Origin: Baffinella frigidus
Taxonomy: Eukaryota; Cryptophyceae; Cryptomonadales; Baffinellaceae
Assembly (NCBI GenBank): GCA_026770585.1
Contig: MU646577.1
Location: 275,083 to 286,852, forward strand
Length of the DNA stretch: 11,770 nucleotides
Direction: 5' to 3'
The notes under the pieces were generated by a model. The model did no database searches and was not told the DNA's origin. It saw only the letters and a program-made list of their open reading frames with translations. Below are positions 1 through 6,700 of this stretch, piece after piece. The first letter of the stretch is position 1; every line of letters begins with the position of its first letter. The position numbers were made by a program, and so were the translations under genes.

Positions 1-95
1 GGTTTCGGGTTCCAAAACAGGTCGTTCACGATTTTCCTGTTTCAGGTTTGGGGTTTCGGGTTTCGGGTTCCAAAACAGGTCGTTCACGATTTTCC
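1..95. repeat. 37-bp direct repeat within G-rich telomere-like DNA
   Basis: Bases 1-37 recur without change at 59-95 (period 58). The spacer and ends carry GGTTTCGGG/GGTTTGGGG words, the reverse complement of the CCCGAAACC/CCCTAAA repeats seen in the AspRS introns. Read on the minus strand this resembles an intron with a duplicated exon edge, but I do not recognise the coding content. Confidence 0.7.
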
Positions 96-142
96 CGCGG
101 CCCGCATCAGCCACGTCAGCGCAGACCAAGCGAACACGGGAA

Positions 143-263
143 CCACACGAGGCTGGAGGAACGACGATATTTACCTGTTTCTTCCTACTCCCTGAAACTA
201 ACACATGTAGGAAGAAATCGACGTTTTTCCTGAAAAATAGTTCTTCTTCCAGCCTCGAGTGGA
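143..263. mobile_element. Small inverted-repeat element (MITE-like)
   Basis: Imperfect arms of about 20 bp, CCACACGAGGCTGGAGGAAC at the left and its near reverse complement (ending CCAGCCTCGAGTGG) at the right. Its terminal CCACACGAGGCT is the same as that of the element at 507-685, so the two look related. No coding capacity. Confidence 0.5.
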
Positions 264-506
264 AAGCAAGGAAACCTCGAAGGCGCGTGGGCCACCCTCC
301 GAGGGCCGGAGGCGGGGAGGGAGGCACGCAAACCTTCTCATTTTCAACAAACATTTTCATACACCAGATGGCTCAAAGGGCCGGAGGCGAAAAACAACGG
401 CGATTCAAAAACGGCGAGTCCTCTCTAAACAAATACAGAAAGATCCACTGCACAAAACCTACCCCTGGGATAACAAAAAAAGGTGATAGGAAAGGGTGCG
501 GGCTAC
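264..506. other. Gene-free spacer
   Basis: No recognisable exon. Part of it (about 443-500, GCACAAAACCTACCCCTGGG... ) recurs in diverged form at about 800-850, suggesting an old dispersed or tandem copy. Confidence 0.4.
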
Positions 507-685
507 CCACACGAGGCTACCCATGCGAACAGAATAAAAGGGACTTTTAAAGTTTTGTGGGGAAATGGTCACGTGTCGCGCGCCTCCGCGGCGGGACCTG
601 TGTAAAGTCGCTGCTTTTCATCTGAAAATTACTACACACGTTTACAATCGACATTTATTCTGTTCGCATAGGTAGCCTCGTGTGG
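507..685. mobile_element. MITE-like element with 32-bp terminal inverted repeats
   Basis: Left arm 507-538 and right arm 654-685 are reverse complements with a single mismatch; they begin CCACACGAGGCTAC and end AGAATAAA. Total about 179 bp, no coding capacity. No clear target duplication was found. Confidence 0.72.
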
Positions 686-949
686 ACAGGTTTACCTGCC
701 TGGGATTTTCTGTAGCCCCAGCTCAGTACGTGGTATTCAATAAAGCAACTCTCTCTCTCTCAGAAAGGGAAGGGCGGGAGACACACTTGAAGGTTCATGG
801 CACAAAAAAACTACCCCTAAGACAACAGAAAAGTGATGGGAAAGAGAGGGGCGGGAGACACACTTGAACGTGGCGGGATGGGGTTGGCACAGCCATTCCT
901 CCCTGAATACGACCAGCAAGGTCCAGCAAGGGAAGGGTGGGGGGGGCAC

Positions 950-986
950 TTGAAGGTGAGAGCGATCTCCATCTCGTCGCCATAAC
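950..986 (-). CDS. Septin-like exon 3 (end uncertain)
   Basis: Begins after TTTTGAGCAG| and reads (G)YGDEMEIALTF. The start is well supported by phase and by the GYGD residues. The end at TTCAA|GTGCCC is a guess, helped by two more CTTCAAGTG or GTTCAAGTG sites at about 788-797 and 858-867 that look like copies of the same junction. No downstream exon was recognised. Confidence 0.5.
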
Positions 987-3625
987 CTGCTCAAAAGCCC
1001 CATGTTAACTTAACATACGTAGTTGACTTAGTGTTAGACAGCAGTTCAACTGACCTGTACGAAAGTCCCCAGTTAAGTTAGCATATGTAGCAGTTAAAGT
1101 AGTACTAGACAGCAGTTCAACTGACCTGTAGAAACGTCACCAGTTAAGTTAGCATGTGTAGCAGTTGAAGAAGTACTAGCCAGCAGTTAACCTGACCTGC
1201 AGAAAAGTCTCCAGGTAAGTCAGCATAGGTAGCAGTTAAATTAGCACCTGACAGCACCTGAACAGGCTACTTACCCCGTGATGGTATTGATACTGTCAGC
1301 TAAAACGAGCGGCGTTTGAACCACGGGGATGGCTGGGCCGGGCAGGGTTCGTACCAGAACAGTCCCACTAGCCCTCGGAGGTTGCTCAAATTATGGTCTG
1401 GAGATTTTCTGGAAAAGTTACCCACTGGTACAAATTAGTCGAATAGATGGACACCTACCCCAGATCTTGGGGGGATGCAAGGTAAAATGGCTCAAACTCC
1501 AACGTGTACTACAATTTGACCAACCTCCCAGGGCTGGTGGTCAGGAATCAGTCAACAGTCGTCATAGAGCGTGGTGCAGAGAAGTTGGCCACATGAATAA
1601 TGAAAAGTTGGCACACGTCAACGTGTTTCTGGTACAAATATGTCAACGTTTACCAATTATTTTGCATTATGTATGTGGCCAACTTCTCTGCGCACCGCTC
1701 GACCTCTACCTCAGTCAGGTTGACAATAAAGGAATCTACGCTACCTGCACTTGTCTGAACCCCAAACCCTAAACCTGGAGTGCTCAAAGTTGGCCAATTC
1801 TAACCTGGAGTGTCGATGAAGTTGAGCGTCAGGGGCACGCCGTCCCCGTCGATCTGCAGCTGATGGTGCACGATCTGCCCGGGGAGAGTGGCCTTCGTTA
1901 ATACCATTCAGCGGGCTACGAGGGGATTTTCTACTCTGGTTTAAGCCATTTTCCGTTACCTTATCCATAGAAAGCTCCACTATGGCCCTACGGATTGCCT
2001 ACCGTAGGGTCATACACAGACTTCGACGGGGATCTGCAGCCGATGGTGCACGATCCGCCATTTGGTAGTAACTTCCAGCCATAACATTCGAGGCTCAATT
2101 TAATCGTGAGAACTTCACTTTCGAGCCACCTCTGGACGCATTATTTGATGGTCGGACGTCACAAGTGCAATAGAGTCTCTGCATCCCATATCTGCCAGGG
2201 AATAACCCATACATGAATGATCCATGTTGAATAACCCATGAGTGAATCATCCATAGAACCCTACGGTATTCTATCCGTAGGGACTTAGGGTTGTTCCTAC
2301 GGATACCCTAACCGCAACCTGGTGGCTCAGCCACCAGGAATCCCTTCGTAGCCCGCTGAGTAGACCGGGCAGGCTTGACACCAGGAAAATCTCTGATCAG
2401 TCAAGATCTCAGTACTCTAAACAGTCTTTCCAGCCTTTCCGGTCGTTCCAGGAGAGAAGCATTTTGAAGGTTTGGCCAACCCGTGATACAAATAATTTTG
2501 TAACACTGGTTCCACTGGTGCAAATAATGTGCACCACAATAAACTGGTGCACATCATTTGTACCACGTTGTTCCATTCAAGAGACTCGGCCAGATCAAGG
2601 ACCAGGTTCTGCCAAGACGCACCACTAGCCCTTGGAGGTGGCTCAAATAGTGCTCTGAAACATTTTCGATTTGCCTTGCCAGCCCCCCCGATCTGCGGGG
2701 TCTGTGTTAACTTCTGAGCTGTTTTGGGTTCACAATCGACTTTTGGGATTTATGTTCCAGAGCACTATTTGAGCCACCTCCAAGGGCTAGTGGTGCGTCT
2801 GGCAAGAGGGTCGCCATCAACCCACACGGCAGCTCTGAGCTTTCCCCCTCGTTTTGGACATGCTAATTTGTACCAGGGGGGTGCTGAATCAGTACCCCTC
2901 GTGGTACAAATCGGCATTTCGCAAGTGGGCGTGTGGGCGCTGGCGGCTGGCTGGGCGGAGGAGGGACCTTTTGGATCTGTAGAAGTTCATCTGGGCTGGT
3001 TACAAATATTGATAACATCACTCCGTACACACGCTCCAGTACAAAGGGCATCTAAATCTATTTAATGACGAACCCAGATTAACTGAAGGATAGTTAGACG
3101 TACCTTTTCGGTCCTCGCTGGAGGTGTCTTGACAACCGGGACCGTGAACAGGTTCGAGATCAGGCTCGACTTTCCGACCCCCGTTTCACCCACACACATG
3201 AGCGTGAGCGTGTGGGGGGTGCTCTCCATCAGCCGGGAATACTGTCGCAGCAGCCCCGCCCGCAGGTTCAGGTCGCGCGACATGAGGTGCCCCACGCGCT
3301 GCTCCGGCCCGCCCCTGGACTCGCCCTCCCGCTTCCGGGTTTCCTGGACCCTCGCCATAACCTTGGCCCGCGTGAAAACGCCCTCCACCCCGCCTGCCAA
3401 CACCAGAAACAGCGCCACCCCCACCAGCGTCCGCATCGCCCACATCGTCGAGCGGATGAAGGGGGCCACGGGGCCACGTGCAGTCTTGAAGATACAAGAG
3501 ACGGTGACCGGCCCAGGCACCCTGCAAAACTCAAAATATTCAAATTTCCACGCCAGGCCCAAGGGGGGTATTTCAAAAGTCAATTTCCTCAGGTTTTTCG
3601 AAGAGCCAGGAACCATCTCAGTCAA
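950..3625 (-). CDS. Septin-like GTPase with N-terminal membrane segment (partial, at least 3 exons)
   Basis: Septins are GTP-binding proteins that assemble into filaments at membranes and division sites. Three pieces join in phase on the minus strand. Exon 1 (3625 to 3104) holds a predicted membrane helix (TLVGVALFLVLAGGVEGVF, about residues 66-84), a basic stretch (about 86-100) and the P-loop GETGVGKSS (146-154) followed by LISNLF. It ends GAA AAG|GTACGT. Exon 2 (1892 to 1805) reads ATLPGQIVHHQLQIDGDGV then PLTLNFIDTP plus one base. Exon 3 from 986 reads GT TAT GGC GAC, completing DTPGYGD, the septin form of G3 (AIG1/TOC GTPases usually lack GYGD here). G4 (AKAD) and the septin unique element were not found; they probably lie beyond base 1. 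The ATG at 3625 is uncertain: the first 48 codons are less GC-rich, and starts at M61 or M64, or an upstream exon, are possible. Confidence 0.75.
1000..1270. repeat. 71-bp tandem repeat, about 3.8 copies
   Basis: Units start near 1000, 1069, 1140 and 1211, each with CCAGTTAAGTTAGCAT...GCAG, then GACAGCAGTTCAACTGACCTG (broken up by changes in the last unit). It lies in the intron between septin exons 2 and 3. The middle two units are most alike. Confidence 0.85.
1365..1540. mobile_element. Inverted-repeat element, CCACTAGCCCT family
   Basis: Arms 1365-1393 and 1512-1540 match in reverse complement at about 25 of 29 positions (CCACTAGCCCTCGGAGG...). The same arm sequence forms the better-preserved element at 2616-2799, so this is a decayed relative. 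It lies in a septin intron. Confidence 0.55.
1567..1700. repeat. Long imperfect hairpin
   Basis: Arms of about 34 bp (1567-1600 and 1667-1700) share GCAGAGAAGTTGGCCACAT in inverted orientation around a 66-bp loop. MITE-like, non-coding, in a septin intron. Confidence 0.65.
1805..1892 (-). CDS. Septin-like exon 2: switch region and G3 DTPG
   Basis: 88 bases. Entered in phase 0 after ATTAACGAAG| (with TATTAAC just upstream as a possible branch site) and left in phase 1 at CCAG|GTTAGA. It encodes the strand leading to FIDTPG. The phases match exons 1 and 3 exactly, which is the main support. Confidence 0.78.
1986..2009. repeat. Hairpin with CCCTACGG stem (copy 1)
   Basis: Perfect 8-bp stem CCCTACGG/CCGTAGGG with an 8-base loop. 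The same stem and loop length recur at 2259-2282. Confidence 0.75.
2031..2059 (-). pseudogene. Partial copy of septin exon 2
   Basis: Matches 1851-1879 of exon 2 at all but two of 29 bases (GATCTGCAGCxGATGGTGCA core). On the minus strand it lies upstream of the real exon, within intron 1 and within the inverted-repeat element. Confidence 0.75.
2259..2282. repeat. Hairpin with CCCTACGG stem (copy 2)
   Basis: Same stem as the hairpin at 1986-2009 but a different 8-base loop, so the stem is kept while the loop has changed. Confidence 0.75.
2514..2566. repeat. Hairpin
   Basis: CTGGTGCAAATAATGTGCACCA and the near reverse complement TGGTGCACATCATTTGTACCA are separated by only a few bases. Confidence 0.65.
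2616..2799. mobile_element. Element with perfect 42-bp inverted repeats
   Basis: 2616-2657 and 2758-2799 are exact reverse complements (core CACCACTAGCCCTTGGAGG) around a 100-bp loop. Perfect arms suggest a young or gene-converted copy. Non-coding; a decayed relative sits at 1365-1540. Confidence 0.8.
2866..2913. repeat. Hairpin with ATTTGTACC ends
   Basis: AATTTGTACCAGGGGGGT and ACCCCTCGTGGTACAAATC pair around an 11-base loop. The GGTACAAAT word recurs through the septin introns. Confidence 0.65.
3104..3625 (-). CDS. Septin-like exon 1: membrane helix and P-loop
   Basis: 174 codons from the ATG at 3625 to the GTACGT donor at 3103-3098. The protein contains LTLMCVGETGVGKSSLISNL, a G1 P-loop of septin style. 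A TTTTGCAG followed by GGTGCC near 3520 could instead be an acceptor that starts a shorter exon. Most plus-strand frames across it are shadows. Confidence 0.78.
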
Positions 3626-3756
3626 AAGTTGACAAACAGCTCCAAGAACGAGGAAACGGCTCCAACAACGAGGATAAAATAAGAAGCTTTCATGCGCCCG
3701 CGTGTGGGCTGTCCGAAACTCGAGTTCTCAGCTCGCGTGGCACCCCTGCTTTCGTT
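3626..3756. promoter_or_regulatory. Presumed shared region between head-to-head genes
   Basis: About 130 bp separate the minus-strand septin start from the plus-strand AspRS ATG. It holds a degenerate 20-bp tandem repeat (GCTCCAAGAACGAGGAAAC-like, 3641-3678) and an AT-rich GATAAAATAAG near 3671. No canonical TATA spacing can be asserted. The assignment as promoter rests on position only and depends on the septin start being right. Confidence 0.4.
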
Positions 3757-3795
3757 ATGGCTGACGCGGCTGCTCCTGAGGGAGAGTTCCTTGTG
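3757..3795 (+). CDS. AspRS exon 1 (start codon)
   Basis: Reads MADAAAPEGEFLV and joins in phase 0 to the Lys-rich extension of exon 2. Chosen because it is the ATG nearest upstream that keeps frame with a GT donor (GTG|GTATTC); a donor three bases earlier (CTT|GTGGTA) would drop the last Val. The short acidic, Ala-rich start is common for cytosolic synthetases but is not conserved, so this exon rests on splice logic only. Confidence 0.6.
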
Positions 3796-6700
3796 GTATT
3801 CCCCACCCCTGATCGACCTCGCGTTCGGATACCCGTTCCATCGAACGCCCTGATTGCTAGGGGAAATGCTTGGGACCAGGTAGGGAAGCTCGATCTGCTC
3901 TGAGACTTTGCTGCATGCCTTGACGCCCCTTGACGATCGCAGGAGGGCAAGCCCGTCTTTGACGATGCCGGCGCCCGCATCATCTCGAAGGGTGCCTACA
4001 AGAAGTTCATTGCGAAGAAAGAGAAGGACGCTAAGAAAGCCGCGCACAAGGAGGCCGCCGGCGGGGAAGCTGGCGGCGGAGGCGGGGGTGGCGGCGGCGG
4101 CGGTGGCGAGGCGGCTGTGGTGCTCGGGCCCGTGACGTACACGGGGGCGGAGCCCGAGCAGCTGTTCGGCGACCTGAAGCTGGTGCAGAGCAACCAGAAG
4201 ACGGGGCGCGTGTTCACGCACGTGAGCAAGCTGGATGCCACGCTCGATGGGCAGGAGGTGAAAGACAGTCTCCCACTCCCGCAAATCCCGGGGCCATGTT
4301 CTAGCTCTGCCTCAGTCGGGTTGGCCGACTGTTTTCACGTCGACTTTCTGGGTTTGCGAGACACCTGCATCAATTTTGGAGCTGAAAAGGGCCTGGTCTC
4401 ACCAAAATTGGTAAGACCAAAAAGACTGAGACATAGCTAGATTTTCTCCTGTTGGCAGTATTATGCGCTCAGGGTTGTTCCACGCTGTCTCTTTGCACGA
4501 CCACCCGCGATTTAGCACCAGGAACCAGCCGCAACCCCGCACGGTGGGCCAGGCTTCTCTGTTGTCGAGAGTTAATAGTTTCTGCAGGCTTCTGCAGGTT
4601 TCCCTGCAGAAACCTGCAAAAAAACCCTCCAATGCCTCCAATAGCTCAATAGCCCCAGTGGCCTTAATAGCTCCAAGTTCTCAAGTCAATAGCTCCAGTG
4701 GCTGCAATAGCTCCAATAGCTCCAGTGGCTTCGATAGCTTCAATAGCTGTAGTAGCCTCAATGTTCAAGAGCTCATAGCTGCAGGTTTCCCATCCCCTCG
4801 CGAAGGATTTTTTTTGCTCCAGGGTAGGGTTGTACATGTAGCTACACGCTCCATACGTAAATACGCTGTACACGTAGTGGTACACTCGATACAATTGTAC
4901 ATGTCTTTCCTGGTACAAAAATTATCCTTTGCAAACGGATGGGAAACTATCGAGTGCTCATGTCACCAACCCCATGAGAGTGCTTGTATGCTCATGTCAA
5001 CCCCCCCTGCTAGGTGTGGATGCGCGCGCGCTTGCACACCACATACAGTTATTTCCTGGTACACAACTTATCCTGAGCGAAGGGACTGGGAACTAACAAT
5101 CGGAGTGCTGGCGTCACCAATCATCCTGCCTAGGTGTGGCTGCGCACGGATGGGAATCCATGTCAACGTCCTCCCTCTCTCATGTGGCTAACAAACCTCT
5201 CCCCGGAGAGGCCAACAATCGAGTGCTGATGTCACCGAAGCAAGAAGCTGATGTCATCAGCCCTCCTGGTAGGTGTGGCTGCGCGCGCGCGTGCACAACA
5301 CGCGCGCCAAGGGCAACAACTGCTTCGTGGTCCTGCGCACCGCCGGCGCTACCGTCCAGGCACGCTGGGTGTAGAGTGTAGGGTTTAGGGCACCTCCAGG
5401 CACGCCTCCTAGCTCTCTGCTTCTTCTTCTTCGTTGCGTTCGAGCCTAGAAATGAGTGTCCAGGCGCGCCCCCCTCAAGCCTAACACCTAGACCCTAGAC
5501 CCTAAACCCTAAGCCCATACACCCTAATCTCACAACTGCGCTGTCGTCCTCCGCACCGCCGGCGCCACCGTCCAGGCACGCCTTCCTGCACCCTCAACCG
5601 AATACTGCTAATTGCTAGGGTTACACCCTAAACCCTGAACCCTGAACCCTGAATCCCGCCACCGTCCAGGCACACTCCCCTACACCCTAAACCCCAAACC
5701 TTAAACTATAAACTATGCCTGGACGGCGCCACCGTCCAGGCGCCCAGGGTTTAGGGGCTTAGGGTGTAGGTCGGTGATCACTTTCACCGTCCAGACACAA
5801 CTCCTTCCTAGCTCTGTCTTTCTTCTGTACGTTCGAGCTTAGAAATTAGTGTCCTGTCCAGGCGCGCCTCCCTGAACCATAAACCCTAAACCCCCAAAAA
5901 GTAACACGAAACCCGAAACCCGAAACCCTAAACCCCAAACCCTAAACCCTGAACCCTAAACCCTGAACCCTAAGCCCTAAATCCTAACCCGGTCTCCTCA
6001 CGCAGGGGGCGATGTTCAAGAGCGACACGGTCCCCAAGGAGATGATCAAGTTCGCCGGCGCCCTTTCAAAGGTCTGGCTCTTACTGATTTAATCTTGCTC
6101 TGCATCAAAGAAATTTAGATGCTTTTTGTACTGAAGCATTTGTATGGAGTGCTGGTCCCTGGATTTTCAACGACTGTTGACTAATTCGGAACCGGTAAAA
6201 ATAGTAAGTGACTGTTTGCTAAGAAGTCATCAACTGTTGAATATTTGAGGGTTCCCCGGGAGAAAGCCTGTCTTGGCTAGTTATCGCGGTTTGGGGTGTA
6301 GGGTTTCTCACGATGCGGCGCGGAACTGGTCAAATCGCATGCCTCAACCCCAGCCCCTGGACCCGAAACCCGAAACCATCAATCAGGAGACGGTGGTGGA
6401 CGTGAAGGGCCTTGTGGTCAAGGCGGACGTCAAGTCGTGCACCCAGGTATGCTCCAATCTCTCCAATAGCTCCAATAGCTCCGATAGCTCCGATAACTCC
6501 AGTGGTAGGATTCAGTTGTTCCAAAAGCTCGATAGTTCTGGTTGCATCAATAGCTCTAATAGCTCCAGTGGTTTCGATAGCTCCAGTGGATTCTGGTACC
6601 AGAGCTTCAATGTCTCCAATAGCTCCAGTGGCTGCAATAGCTGCAATAGCTCCAGTGGTTCCAATAGCTCCACTAGCGCCAATAGCTGCTACTCACCAGA

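Larger units (their letters stand above)
1908..2359. mobile_element. Element with 21-bp terminal inverted repeats carrying an exon fragment
   Basis: Ends TCAGCGGGCTACGAGGGGAT (1908) and the reverse complement at 2339-2359 match at 20 of 21 positions. Inside lie two hairpins with the same stem and a 29-bp near copy of septin exon 2 (2031-2059). It lies in septin intron 1 (minus strand), just upstream of the exon 2 acceptor. No target duplication or transposase seen. Confidence 0.55.
5391..5875 (+). repeat. Duplicated intron segment with CAGGCACGC-type junctions
   Basis: An approximately 80-bp stretch (5391-5470: TCCTAGCTCTCTGC...TTCGAGCCTAGAAATGAGTGTC) recurs in diverged form at 5788-5870. 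Both begin and end at CCAGGCACGC-like words, the supposed exon 3 junction. Telomere-like CCCTAAACC words fill the gaps. Confidence 0.7.

Noticed and set aside
1-949. Remaining septin exons (G4, septin unique element)
   Set aside because: I scanned the minus strand for AKAD-like and septin-specific residues and found none I could support.
1000-1270. CRISPR array
   Set aside because: The 71-bp units repeat along their whole length without unique spacers, in a eukaryotic intron.
1329-1772. 147-residue open frame on the plus strand
   Set aside because: Built from two inverted-repeat elements inside a septin intron; no family resemblance.
3129-3682. Plus-strand frames opposite septin exon 1
   Set aside because: Shadows of the GC-rich minus-strand exon; the P-loop and membrane helix are readable only on the minus strand.
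3622-4284. 220-residue open frame on the minus strand
   Set aside because: Antisense shadow of AspRS exon 2; the poly-Gly codons give poly-Pro or Ala in reverse. No septin-like content.
4463-5191. 242-residue open frame on the plus strand
   Set aside because: It lies wholly in AspRS intron 2, across the minisatellite and tandem units, with no recognisable domain.
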